From: Ichthyophis bannanicus
Lineage: Eukaryota > Chordata > Amphibia > Gymnophiona > Ichthyophiidae
Length of the DNA: 64,000 nucleotides
Reading direction: 5' to 3'
Assembly: GCA_033557465.1 (NCBI GenBank)
Contig: CM066040.1
Location: 322,232,297-322,296,296 of the forward strand
The translations under genes were made by a program, and so were the position numbers. The notes beneath the pieces are model-generated. The model searched no databases. It was not told the DNA's origin and saw nothing but the letters and a program-made list of their open reading frames with translations. Positions 52,660-63,900 of the stretch are shown one piece after another (position 1 is the stretch's first letter; the number at the start of each line of letters is the position of its first letter).

Positions 52660-52828
52660 CTGTATATAGTTACCCTGTTACTTCCAAGTTACAATCCCTG
52701 TTATAATGTAAGCAAAAGATCTTGTTCTAATGCAAAATGTTGTTACAATGTAAACCGCACTGATACTAAATAGCGCAGTATATAAGAATTTGTAATAAAT
52801 AAATAATAAATAAATAAATAAATAAATA
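52660..52828 (+). repeat. L2 3'-end fragment in DIRS
   Basis: GTTACAATGTAAACCGCACT, GATACTAAATAGCGCAGTA, TATAAGAATTTG and AATAAATAAATA. ATATG on both sides (near 52652 and 52826) may be the target duplication. The tail is the same type as that of SINE copies 2 and 3. Confidence 0.75.
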
Positions 52829-52869
52829 TGGGACTCCCTAGCTAGGAGATGCCAGAGAGATGACCTCAG

Positions 52870-53830
52870 AGTCGACTGGAGGAATCACAGGTATGCCTAA
52901 AGAGGTCATGTATCCTCCATAGATGTCTGGTATCGAAACCCAGGACAGAGGGTAGGAGTAGCTCTAAGTCTGAAAGAGATGCTGGAGAACAGCTTGGCCA
53001 TACAAGGCATCCCAGGAGTCCTTGTCCAGGCAAAAGTGAGCAGCAAAAGTGTGGACAGAAGACCAAGTTGCTGCTTTGCATATCTCATCAATAGCTACAG
53101 ATCGTAAATTTGTCATAGAGGCAGCCATTGCTCAAACATTATGGGCAGTGATGTGATCCTCAAGAGAGAGTCTTGCCTTTTCATAGGCAAAGGTGATGCA
53201 GTCAACTATCCACTTGGAGAGAATTTGTTTGGATACTGGCAAGCCAAGGTGACTCGAGTCAAAGGAAATGAAAAGCTGGGAAGCTTTTCGGTGCTCTCGA
53301 GTTCTCTGGAGATAAAAAGCTAAGGCACGTTTGCAATCCAGAATGTGGAGGGTTGCCTCTGCCCTAGAGGAATGAGGTCTAGGGAAAAAGACAGAAAGAT
53401 AGACTGACTGGTTTAAATGGAAGGGTGAGACCACCTTCGGCATGAAGTGAGGATGAATCCTAAGGACAACCTTATCATGGTGGAACCATGTATAAGGAGG
53501 GTCAGCCACCAAAGCCTGGAGCTCACTAATGCACCTTGCTGAAGTGAGGGCAATAAGGAAGATGACCTTCCATGTGAGAAACTTAAGTGAAGTAGTGACT
53601 AGAGGTTCAAAGGGCGGCTTGAGAAGCTGTCCTAGAACAACATTAAGATCCTATGCCACTGGAGGCGGCTTAATGGGAGGTTTGGTTAATAGAAGACCCC
53701 TCATGAAGCACGCTACTAGCGGTTGAAAAGAGATAGGCTTGCCATCTAAGGGCATGTGAGAGGCCGCAATTGCACTTAGATGTACTCTTACTGTATTGGT
53801 TTTGAGTCCAGAAGAAGATAGGTGGAGGAG
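52870..53830 (-). pseudogene. DIRS tyrosine recombinase, broken
   Basis: The frame 53512-53132 reads VADPPYTWFHHDKVVLRIHP, MPKVVSPFHLNQSVYLSVFF, ILDCKRALAFYLQRTREHRK, LFISFDSSHLGLPVSKQIL and SKWIVDCITFAYEKARLSLE, the catalytic core without its last part. The H-x-x-R helix and Tyr should lie near 53130-52900, but the frame is lost (DHITAHNV replaces the AHSTR-like block). The start, with the first Arg, lies upstream of 53512 in broken frames. Confidence 0.7.
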
Positions 53831-54280
53831 ATACTCAAGTAGTGCCCCACCGAAGCTGAGAAGGGATTAGGATTCTTCTGAAAACACCAGAAAGAAAACC
53901 TATGTCACTTGAAAGCATAGGACCATCTGGTGGATGGCTTCCGAGAAGCTAAGAGGATGTCCTTAACCCCCTGGGAAAGGTTAATGTCCTGGAAGGCTAT
54001 GCCTCCAGCAAGCATGCTGTGAGATGGAGAGACTGCGGATTGGGATGGAGCAGCATCACCTCCTCTGAGAGAGGAGATCTGGAGCAGACCCCAGATCTAT
54101 GGGTTGAGCCTGAGACAGACGTAGAAGGACAGGGTACCATGGTTGACGTGGCCAGCATGAGGCTATGAGTATCATGAAGCCCTTGTCTCTCTGGAGTTTG
54201 AAAAGAGTCTTGGGAATTAGGGGAATGGGAGGGAAGGCATATAGGAAGCCTTGACCCCAGTGGAGGTGAAAAGCCTCGAA

Positions 54281-54960
54281 ATGGGCTGATTGGGGGGGGG
54301 GGCTTAGACTGGAAATGGGCTGATTTGGGGGGCTTAGACTGGAAATGGGCTGAGGCAGAGGCTAGGACTTCAAATGGGGGGCTAGGATAGGACTTCAAAT
54401 CGGCTGATGGAGGGGCTAGGATAGGACTGAAATGGCTTATGGGGAGGCTAGGATTGGAAATGGGCTGATGGGGCAGCTTGGACTGGAAATGTGCTGATGG
54501 GGGGGCTAGGACTGGATATGGGATGATTGGGAGGGGCTTGGACTGGAAATGGGCTGATTGGAGGGGCTTGGACTGGAAATGGGCTGATGGGGGCTAGAAC
54601 TTGAAATGGGCTGAAGAGGGGCTAGGATAGGACTGGAAAGGGCTGATGGGGGGCTAGGACTGGAAATGGGCTGATTGGGGGGGGCTTGAATTGGAAATGG
54701 GCTGATGCAGGGGCTAGGACTTCAAATGGGCTGATGGAGGGCTAGGATAGGACTGAAATGGCTGATGGGGGCTAGGACTGGAAATGGGATGATGGGGGCT
54801 AGGATAGGACTGGAAATGGCTGATGGGGGGGCTAGGATTGGAAATGGGCTGATAGGGAGTTGGGACTGGAAATGGGCTGATGCAGGGGGATAGGAGAATG
54901 GGACTAGAGGGAGTGGGGCTGGAACTAGAAGGGAGCTGATGTTGGGGAAGGACTAGAAGG
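54281..54960 (+). repeat. Minisatellite, ~25-35 bp unit
   Basis: About 20 imperfect units of the type GGCTAGGACTGGAAATGGGC followed by TGATGGGG. Unit length varies through short indels in the G run. G-rich on the plus strand. Confidence 0.9.
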
Positions 54961-55884
54961 GAATGGGGCTGGGGGAGTGGGGATGGGGAGGGGAAAATAT
55001 ATTTTGTCTGGAAGGAAGGGAAAATATATTTTGTCTGGAAGGAAAGAAAAATCTACGATTGGCCAGGTATTGGGAGAGTAAGTGGAATTGAGGCTGGAGG
55101 GGTGATATTTGAGTGGATGAAAAAGGAATAAAGAAAGAAATGGGGGTAAAGAGCAAAAGAGGAAAGATCAGTATATTGGAGCAGATGTAGAGAGAGAATG
55201 GAAAAACTAGAAGAAAGGACAAATGGACAGCAGACAATGGAGAGTTAGCAGAAGACACAAAGAAAACAGAAGAAAGCAACTGGGGCAGTTGCGGTGGAAA
55301 AATAAAATGCCCAAACAACAAAAAGGTAGAAAAATACTATTTTATTTTGAATTTATTAACTGGAATTTGTCAGCTCTGGGAAGTGTGCATCAGTAGTATC
55401 TTTGTGTTTTGTTTAATACAAGAGGAAATTAATTTATAGTTTTATTTCTCCAGTGTTGTTGTACATTCCAAGTTTGGCTTTTGGGGTTCCCAGTTTAATT
55501 ACTGTCTTCTTATTTCTAAATTGTGATCCCTTGTTCTATGTTTGGTGACAGTCTGTTTTGCATGCATAACCGAGCTGCAGCATTCTGTACATGTACTGGA
55601 GAAGGAGAACAGTACTACTTGTTCTCCTTCTCCAGTAGGAGATGTATTGGTATTCTCTGAGATATATTGGTTTAATATTTGCAGTGTTGCCTTTTGATAG
55701 GTAGGGTTTGGTGCTTTGTGAGTCCTGGTAGTGCTATTATGATACAGCGGATTTGCTATGGGTTCTAAATGAACAGGGTTTATAGTACTTCCTGGCAGTT
55801 GGCACAGGAGTATAGTAATGTAGAAATCTGGTAGTCTTTCTTTATTCTCACTGCCCATGCAAATGGTATTCAAACACTCATTAA
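54961..55884. other. Purine-rich then AT-rich stretch; one hairpin, no clear gene
   Basis: GAAAATATATTTTGTCTGGA occurs twice in tandem (54993 and 55019). Purine-rich to 55290. A 130-codon minus ORF (55891-55499) has no recognised domain; it may be an old LINE relic. A 16 bp perfect hairpin lies at 55596-55635. Confidence 0.4.
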
Positions 55885-55987
55885 GAGGCATGTTTAAAAG
55901 TTAATGTGCGTTAAGTGCAGGAACACCCATTTATTTCTATTGGCGTGGTGGCACTTAACGCACATTAATATTTAGTAAACATGCTCC
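55885..55987. mobile_element. 103 bp MITE with TAA duplication
   Basis: Ends GAGGCATGTTTAAAAG and, reversed, GGAGCATGTTTACTAAA; inner arms TTAATGTGCGTTAAGTGC / GCACTTAACGCACATTAA. TAA flanks both sides (55882-55884, 55988-55990), as for PIF/Harbinger. Related pieces at 35413 and 23590. Confidence 0.75.
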
Positions 55988-56011
55988 TAAGTCATTACTA
56001 GGACAAAATGG

Positions 56012-57255
56012 AAATTACACTTATCTGGTAATTGTTGTTCCTGGAGTGACTCCAGTTTAGTCCTCCACCTCTGGGTAGTGAACCTCCTCCTGCAGCTTGG
56101 AGACTGGGCATGTCAAAAACTCATGACATCACTGGATGTAGCCTGCTGGTCTCTCCCATCAGCCCCAGTGAACTATTGACAAAGCAACTCAAAAGGAGCA
56201 ACAGATAAGTAGCTAGTTTATTCATTTGAACTTTAACAAGAAACTGAACTTAACTAACATATACCAGGGAATTTTTTCCCTGTACCTGTCCCTTTCCTTC
56301 CTCGTTACTTAGCAATAGAACAGAAGAACAAGAAAGGACAGTAAAGTATAGCAAAAACCTGCACCTACCAGTAATGGAACACCTCCACTTACAGAACTCC
56401 ACTGCCAAGAAACAAACCCAGGCGGGAATGAGGACTAAACTGGAGTCACTCCAGGAACAACAATTACCAGGTAAGTGTAATTTCCATTTCCTTATCGTTC
56501 CTCCAGTTTAGTCCTCCACCTCTGGGATGTAACAGAGCAGTAATCATTGGGAGGGACCTTTCCAGCCAGCTTGCAACACCACTGACCCAAACACGGCATC
56601 CTTCGATGCCAACACATCTAGGCGGTAGTGCTTGCTGAAAGTATGCAGGGACAACCAAGTGGCCACTTTACAAATTTCTGCAGGCGAAACCAAACTGTGC
56701 TCCGCCCATGAAGTTGATTGCGCCCTGGTAGAGTGAGCTTGCAACCCTGTTGGTACCTCTCGTCCACACAGAAGATATGCGGAAGCAATAGTCTCTCTAA
56801 TCCATCTAGAAATGGATGCGTTCGCCGCCACTTCCCCTTTACGGGAACCTCCGAACAGGACGAATAACCGATCTGACTTGCGAAAGGACTCAGATACTTT
56901 CAAATACTGCCGTAGCACTCGCTTTATGTCCAAGCGACGCAACCCCCTGTCCGCAGCATTTCCCTCCAGTGAACCTAAAACTGGCAGAAAAACCGTCTGA
57001 TTCAGATGAAATGGGGAAACTACCTTCAAATAAACCATATCTACTCTAAACGCTCCTTATATGTCACTCAAGTGAGTCCAGTACTTAGGCTCACTCGTCC
57101 TCCTGCTGCATGGAGACTGGACACACTGGGGCTGATGGGAGAGACCAGCAGGCTACATCCAGTGATGTCATGTTTTTGACATGCCCAGTCTCCAAGCTGC
57201 AGGAGGAGGTGCACAACCCAGAGGTGGAGGACTAAACTGGAGGAACGATAAGAAA
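56012..57255 (-). mobile_element. DIRS-type retrotransposon, copy 4, internally deleted
   Basis: About 1.24 kb with both termini. The outer inverted repeat is 56041-56170 against 57122-57250. An internal complementary repeat pairs 56012-56064 with 56431-56483 (one mismatch seen). Between lies only the recombinase C-terminal part; gag, RT and RNase H are gone. The structure resembles a minimal non-autonomous DIRS derivative. Confidence 0.75.
56544..57038 (-). CDS. DIRS tyrosine recombinase, catalytic C-terminal domain, open
   Basis: 164 codons without a stop. Blocks: VVSPFHLNQTVFLPVLGSL, DIKRVLRQYLKVSESFRKSD, RLFVLFGGSRKGEVAANASI, RWIRETIASAYLLCG, then GLQAHSTRAQSTSWAEHS with the H-x-x-R residues, and HTFSKHYRLDVLASKDAVFG with the catalytic Tyr. 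The first catalytic Arg block (RxxELQAL) is missing because the element is deleted upstream, so this fragment alone cannot be an active enzyme. The family uses this recombinase to integrate the circular cDNA. It is the best preserved recombinase in the window. Confidence 0.75.
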   Translation of the reverse strand: MVYLKVVSPFHLNQTVFLPVLGSLEGNAADRGLRRLDIKRVLRQYLKVSESFRKSDRLFVLFGGSRKGEVAANASISRWIRETIASAYLLCGREVPTGLQAHSTRAQSTSWAEHSLVSPAEICKVATWLSLHTFSKHYRLDVLASKDAVFGSVVLQAGWKGPSQ

Positions 57256-58182
57256 AAAGAGGCTTGTGAAGGGCTCCTTTGAAAGCCACCTAAATTTTAG
57301 TTAGCAACATATACATTTTAAAATAAAATAAAATCAATTTATGCAAATGAGATCCAGTGGATATGCAAATGAGGCCCCACAATGAGTCTCCGCACATGGT
57401 CTTGCACCACTCTTGGGCTGCCCTTGCCACTGTGATAGGACAGCCATACAGCAGCTGTGCCAGGCACTGGAAGACCTGACAGCTGTTGTGCCAATATTTT
57501 CCAGATTGTGCCATGCGGCCTAAATCCTTACCCAGTCCAGGATCTATGCAAGCTGTGAGACCAGTGATATATGTGGAGGTTGGCTACTTGGTATGATGGC
57601 ACAGGGATCCTCCCTCCCATGCCTACATAGGCCTGACCAGGGGAGCAGTGCCACAAAGCAGACTGTGGGAAGGCAGGCAGGATTGCCCTACAGACAACAG
57701 ATGTATACAGACCAACATAAGCCAGGACAGCGAGTGGACATGGTATGGGACAGGTGTAGCCACATGTAGGGAGCTACTGTGAGACATGCCAGTACCCAGA
57801 TATGTGGGAAAGCAGATATCATAGCCAGATAGCCATAGGCATTAGAAGAGCATAGTTATGTCGCTCAGCAGTACAATGCAGCCTATGGGGAATTGCAAAA
57901 TTAGTTTAGGTTTTTGTGAGGTTGGTGAAGGTCCATACTTAGCATTTTAAAGAGTGTTTTTAGAGATGACCAATGTAAGAATAACTGAGGAGTTATTACA
58001 CTGCCATGTATGTTTTCATGCAAGGTATGTCATGACAAACATGTTAATATCTACTTGATCTTATTATATTTGAGTGCACTGAGATTACTTTATACTGTTC
58101 TGGGCATGAAACAGACTAGTATATATAGTTTAGTTTGCATAAGCTTTTATGTCTCATCAGTATTTATGTCTAGTTTGCATCA
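57256..58182. other. No gene recognised
   Basis: Unassigned sequence. An AAATAAAATAAAATC stretch near 57322 may be a LINE tail. Confidence 0.35.
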
Positions 58183-59402
58183 CCAATCCAGGTGGTACTA
58201 CTGCTGTGAAGAAAGCACTTGAGATCTCTGAGGCAATTTCTCCAAATGAGTTAGTTTTGTTACTATATTACTATGTTTATTTTAATAAAATCTGTGGCTA
58301 ATATTATACCGCTGACACCATATGGGCCACCTTGAGTTACTTGTCCAATTTACTCCCCTATCCATGACTTACAGAACAGGAATCTGGGACATGCAATTTT
58401 GGGTGCCTATGTTAGGCTTTTTTTCTGTTCTGTACCTGGGGAGGGAAAAATCGTAGTAAATCACACCTCTAGCTTGGAAACTTCTGCAATTCAAAGGAGC
58501 GCCATTGCATCATGTGTGTCAAGGAACTCTCGCTTTAGGAGCATATTCGAAAGAAATCAGCCTGGATATGCTACTGACATTTAGTATGCAGAATGTCAGT
58601 ATTAATGGGTGCATTTAATGATGGATCATCTTGAAAGACTCATGCATTGCTGAGCAGCCCTGTGGATGCATGCAGAACTGGTGTGGATACTAAAAGAAAC
58701 ATGATGCTATAGGCGGGAGCTCTCACGTGTCTTTTAAAGGACAGTTATTCCCACAAATACACACTGCTATTCACACCTTGATAAATCACTCATACATGTT
58801 ACATCTTATGAACTCCAGAAGGAAGGTTTCTTTGCACAGTGAGCATTAGCAGTAAATTTGAGAGACTGATGCTCCACATACCCTGGCTTAGGCATGAGAT
58901 TCATGACTTTCATGGTATGTACAAAACTAACCGATTTGGAGACATTGTTCCCCAGAGAAAGCAACATAGTGGTAAAGGAGAAAAACAGCAGAACGGCATT
59001 GATAATAGAGGTGTCGGTCCCAAGTGATTATTCTGTGAATTGCGTGGAGAGGCAGAAGATCCTGAAGTACCAAGAAATGCGGTCAGAGACCCAGAAAATG
59101 TAGCAGAAAGATAAAGAAATATTTCCCATCATATTAGGAGCCACAGGCTTGATTAAAAGAAATTTCAAATCACAGCTTGTATCTGTACATGTTACTTTTG
59201 TAAACTCCAAAAGGAAACTTTCTTTGGCACAGTACAAGTACTACAGTGAGCATTAGCAGTAAATCTGAGAGTGAGCATTCTCCGCATACCCTGGCTTAGG
59301 AATGAGGTTCATGACTGTCACAGTAAGCACAAAACTAACCCATTTGGACAAATTGCCCCAGAGATCTCAAGTGCTTTCTTCACAGTAGTGGTACCACCTG
59401 GA
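58183..59402. repeat. Unclassified element with ~80 bp inverted ends and internal duplication
   Basis: 58183-58262 and the reverse complement of 59320-59402 match (CAGGTGGTACTACTGCTGTG, AAGAAAGCACTTGAGATCTC). Within it, 58795-58960 and 59195-59370 are direct repeats of each other. The reverse complement of these gives the uninterrupted form of the site at 3353-4970. No transposase recognised. Confidence 0.6.
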
Positions 59403-59406
59403 TTTT

Positions 59407-59524
59407 CCTAATATATGGTTTATGGTTTATTGCTGTACCTCATATATCGCTTATAACAAAAAGCATCAAAGCGGTTTACAAATCATTTAAAAAAATACAT
59501 TCACAGTAATACATAAACAAGCAT
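59407..59524 (-). repeat. L2 3' end, left part (continues at 63768)
   Basis: On the minus strand GTAAACCGCTTTGATGCTTT and TGTTATAAGCGATATATGAG form an L2-type 3' stem. It is split by the LINE at 59525 and continues to about 63900. Confidence 0.65.
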
Positions 59525-59638
59525 GCTTGAAGTCCAAGGAGGGCAGAGATTGAATGGGGGAGGAGGATATATAGAGAGGTTCCGGGCTGGGGGGGCCTCT
59601 TCCATGAATAAGTATCTAGTACCGAAGTTCAGAGCTAG

Positions 59639-62600
59639 TATTGTAGCTGTATCCTGAAGATAATCTCATGGAATGTCTGTGGCTTGGGAAGTCCAGTGAA
59701 GAGGTATAAAATATTGAAGGCCCTGGCCCGACAGCGGTGTGACATTGCGTTGTTACAAGAAACCCACCAGACAGCCGAGGAGCATAACAAATTATGCATG
59801 GACTGGGTGGGCCAGGTATGGGGAGCCCCTGCAGTAGGTAAAAAGGGAGGAGTGGCCATTTTGTTTCACAAATGTGTGCGTTTTACCTTGGACCGAGAGG
59901 TCGCTGACCCTAATGGGCGTTTTGTGCTGTTGCAAGGAACACTAGAGGGTAAGGAGGTAATTTTGGGAGACCTATATTGCCCCAACACGTTAGATCAGGA
60001 CTTATATAACCGCATAGCAGCAAAAGTGGAGCAATTAGCCAAAGTTCCGCTGATTCTGGGGGGGGACTTCAATGGGGTACTCGATGTTGACTTAGATACT
60101 TCTAGGGGTCCAGGTCGCGGGAAAGAAGTGTGACTGCCCGGGTGTTGCATAGTTTCCGGGATAGACTCGGGTTAGTGGATCCCTGGAGGCTGCTCCATCC
60201 GGCTGAGAGGGACTTCACCCATCAGTCTCGGGCACATGGTACTAGTGCTAGGATAGACTACTTGTTGATTTCGGAGAGCCTTTTTGCTTCTATAGGGGAT
60301 GCGCAAATTGGTCCCACAGAGATCTCTGATCATGCCCTGATCTGGGTGGATGTGCATTGGTTGGGTAGGGGCGATACCTATACCCGCATTTGGCGGTTTC
60401 CCATAGAGCTATACAAAGATACTCAATTTATCCATTTCCTCTGCCAGCGTTGGCAGGAGTTTGAGGTGAATCATCAAGGACATTTAGGTGATCCTGAATT
60501 GCTGTGGGAGACTGTCAAGGTGGTTATGAGAGGTGATATCATCGGGTATGTGGCAAGGAGGAGGAGATTATTAACTGAACAGATCATTAGATTAGAACAA
60601 TGCGTAACGAAGGCGAGGCGCCTTAATACCCTACACCCCACCATACAGAATAAGAAGAAGTTATGGGAAACACAAGTGGTGCTTAATGAGCTCTTACATC
60701 AGAGAGCGAAAAAATCACTTATGTATTACCGCTATAAATTACACTGTTATGGAGATAAACCAGGCAAATTACTGGGGCAGTGTTTGCAGGGCCCAAGGGG
60801 TGGGAAAATGGTGGCGGCCCTCCATGATACGCAGGGGATCCTTAGAAAGGAGAAGGGGGAAATAGTGGCAGTGTTTAAAGAATTTTTTCAGAAATTATAC
60901 ACCGCGGATGCGGGGTCTCCCACTAGAATGGAGGAGTACTTGCAGGATCTTGCCTTACCTAAATTGAACACAGAACAGAGTATGCGCTTGGAGCGGCCGA
61001 TCTCCCTTCAGGAGGTACAGCAAGCTATCTCAAAGGCGAATTGTTACAGGTCTCCGGGCCCCGATGGGTTCAGAGCTGAATTCTACAAACTTTTGTCGGA
61101 GTTGCTAAGCCCCCTATTAGTAGCTACGTTCGCTCAATGAAGAGAAGCGGGGTCTTCTCGTTGGGGAATTAACCAGGCCCACATTGTGTTGATTCCGAAA
61201 CCGGGCAAAGACCTGACCCAGGCGGCCTCTTACAGACCTATATCTTTGTTGAATTTGATTCGAAGTTGCTGGCCAAAATCTTGGCGGAGCGTTTAGCAGA
61301 CGTGTTGGGAGACCTGGTCCATGAATCTCAAGTAGGTTTTGTTAGGGGGAGGTACGCGGTGCGTAATGTGCGCAAGATTGTGGCTTCCCTGGAGTGGGTG
61401 CAGGAGCAGCATTTGCAGTCGCTATTAGTCAGCTTTGATGCTGAAAAAGCATTTGATAGGGTTAATTGGAATTATCTACATCACTTGCTGCCGCTTTACG
61501 GCCTTGGGCCGTCCTTTTGTGACCTGGTGAAGACCCTGTATGTGGGCCCGTCGGCTAGAGTGCTGTGCAATGGGATATTATCGGAGCCTTTTCCTCTGGG
61601 GCGCGGCACGAGACAGGGTTGTCCCTTATCCCCCTTATTATTTTTCTTATCACTGGATCCCCTGATCCATCGGGTGGAATCGGATAACGGCATAGTTGGA
61701 GTGAGTATCGGTGGGCACAGATTTAAGGTATCGGCTTTCGCGGATGATCTCCTGGTTCATTTGCTAGCCCCGAGAGAGTCCTTACCTCGACTGTTGGTGG
61801 AATTTACATTGTTTGGAAGTTTTGCCGGGCTCAGCATTAATAAGGATAAGTCGGAGGCGTTGGACGTCTCTGGAAAACTTCAGGGGCACTGGGGGGGAGG
61901 ACTTTCCGTTGAAATGGGCCACGAACCAGTTTCTTTACTTGGGCATTGTGCTTTCTACGTCACCACAAGCGTTATATGTTAGTAACTTAGAGAGAGTTAG
62001 GTCCCGCTTGCGAAATCAATTGAGGGCCTGGCATCCTCTCCCGTTATCATTGCTGGGGAGAGTCGCCGCGATGAAAATGGTGATTCTACCACGGATTCTA
62101 TATTGGTTGCAGACTCTCCCAGTGTGGTTATTGAGAAAGGATCTACGTAGCTTAGAGAAGGAAATACAAAGGTTTCTGTGGAAAGGGGCCAGAGCTCGGA
62201 TTCCCTTAAACCGTTTAGTGGGTCCCTGGAAGACGGGTGGTGTTGGCCTACCTGATCTTTGGCTTTACGCACTGGCGTGTCAGGCTAGACACCTTGGAGA
62301 TTGGTTAGGGGGGACAGAAATCTATACGCCTAGGGCATTAGAAGAAGCCCTGGTGGCACCCCATATGGTACTAGCAGTTCTACACATAGAGAGTACTAGG
62401 TTGCCTACTCATATCAAGTGGAGCGGACTGTTAAATTCCATGCGTCGTACGTGGCGGCAAATAAACGTTTATTGGAAACGAGATTGGATGGTGTCAAGCT
62501 GGCTACCGATACGGGGTAATGTGTGTTTTACTCCAGGATCGGAGTCGAGTATGTTTCGAAACTGGACTGCAAGGGGAATTCGGAATATAGGACATGTGGT

Positions 62601-63455
62601 CATCTGTCTGGGAAATGCAAGCCGTTTCCCCTGTTAAGGGGTGAGTATGAGCTGCAGCCCAATCACTACTTCGCTTACTTGCAGCTGGCCCATTATGTGG
62701 CTGGATTGCCTGCAGAAGAGCTTGCCGTAGAGCGATCAGCGCAGATTTTAGAATTTTTTGATCTTGGGGGAGAAAGCCCCCCAACAATCGCTAGGCTGAA
62801 GGCACTGCTTGCGGATTATGGAACTGGACCGGAATATGCGGGAGTGGAAAGGGCATGAGCCTTAGAATTGCAGTGGGAGGTTTCCCCGGGCTCTATTAAG
62901 AAGGCATTGGGGAGAATTACTGAGTTGGTGGAAGGGGCGCGCTGGAGAGAAATCCAATTCAAGTGTATAACACGAGCGTATTTCTCCCCTAGAAGAGCGT
63001 TGCGTAGCGGTATCACTGATGATGGGAGATGCCCTAGATGCTCGGAACCTTTAGCTAACCTGTTGCACATGTGGTGGGAGTGTAAGTATATCCGACCCTA
63101 CTGGGCACGGATTGGTTCCTGGACTTCTGGGCGGATACAGCAGAGGGTTCCTTGGTCGGGCTCTCTGGTGGTATTGGACCAGCTGAACCCTGATCTCCCC
63201 CAGGGAAGATGGACCCGGTTGTGGGTTCGTAAGGCTTGTCTAGTGGGGAAGGACCCTATACTCCGCAGGTGGCAAGAACAAACACCACCATCATTCTGGG
63301 AGTGGCGTAATAGCTTCCATCAGCTCATGTTGACAGAACGATGGAGGGCAAGGGGTAACGTGAAGAGGTGGTCTAATTTCCTGCTGTTGTGGGAACCATA
63401 TATTCAAAACCTGGGCCCGCTCTGCCGCAATGAAATATTGAATGTGGGCTGTTAG
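59639..63455 (+). pseudogene. L1/Tx1-like ORF2: endonuclease, RT, Cys/His knuckle
   Basis: The frame opens after a stop at 59636 with no clear ATG. Endonuclease: IISWNVCGLGSPVKRYKIL, LLQETHQTAEEH (catalytic Glu), GDLYCPN, LILGGDFNGVLD, IDYLLIS and ISDHALIWVDV. RT: SPGPDGFRAEFYKLL, SYRPISLLNL, VSFDAEKAFDRVNWNYL, RGTRQGCPLSPLLFFLSLDP, and FADD at 61737-61748 intact. The C-terminus has CPRCSEPLANLLHMWWEC. Lesions: frameshifts near 60130, 61263, 61870 and 62550-62630, and stops at 61138 and 62856. Domain order and length match a complete ORF2. The catalytic residues of both enzymes are retained, so death came from frame damage. Confidence 0.85.
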
Positions 63456-63483
63456 GGACGGGTAGGGCCTTGATAATACATAG

Positions 63484-63590
63484 GGAAGAAGGGGAGGGGG
63501 GAGAGTTTGGATGGGCAATGGGGTGTGAGGAGGGGTAGGACTCCAGGTCTGCGACTGGGCGGGGGGGGGGAGAGGGAGGGGGGGATACAG
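63484..63590 (+). other. G-rich polypurine tract in LINE 3' UTR
   Basis: Repeated G runs (up to about 9) in the 3' UTR, in the same place as in the LINE at 2337-2432. Possible G-quadruplex former. Confidence 0.6.
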
Positions 63591-63767
63591 TTTATATAAC
63601 CTAAAAATGTACCAAATTTGTATGATTCTGTTTCTTATTATGCCATGTTTCTATAGATCATTTGCCTTTCGACAAGGATCAGAGTCCACCTGGTCGAAGG
63701 CTCGTTGTTGGTTGTTTTTGGCATGTATTACTATTTGATAAATAAAGTTATAAAAAAAAACAAGCAT

Positions 63768-63900
63768 AATAATACATAAAACAACAACAATCAGACATTA
63801 GCATAACAACATTAAGAAGTATGGACAGACCAATAAACCACTAGATCCAAATGTCTACAGGCAACTAAACACATTCTTGAAAATTTCGTTTTTAGAATTT
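63768..63900 (-). repeat. L2 3' end, right part
   Basis: Continuation of 59407-59524 after the inserted LINE. AT-rich, no coding sequence. The last 100 bases of the window are unassigned. Confidence 0.5.

Larger units (their letters stand above)
52310..54300 (-). mobile_element. DIRS-type retrotransposon, copy 3: recombinase part and terminus
   Basis: Minus-strand 3' part of a DIRS element: the end of the region between RNase H and recombinase (54180-54000, with LLHPNPQSLHLTACLLEA), the recombinase (53830-52870), then the terminal region with a perfect 43 bp inverted repeat (52325-52367 and 52567-52609). An L2 tail (52660-52828) is inserted. The upstream end runs into a minisatellite. Confidence 0.7.
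59525..63757 (+). mobile_element. L1/Tx1-type LINE, 5'-truncated, with target duplication
   Basis: Plus-strand LINE holding a short leader, all of ORF2 in pieces, a G-rich 3' UTR, an AATAAAG signal at 63739-63745 and a short A tail. AAACAAGCAT at 59515-59524 and at 63758-63767 is the target duplication, and the flanking L2 3' end is continuous without the element. There is no ORF1, so it is truncated near the ORF2 start. Confidence 0.85.

Noticed and set aside
54281..54960. CRISPR-like array
   Set aside because: Unit length varies and there are no unique spacers between constant repeats; vertebrate minisatellite.
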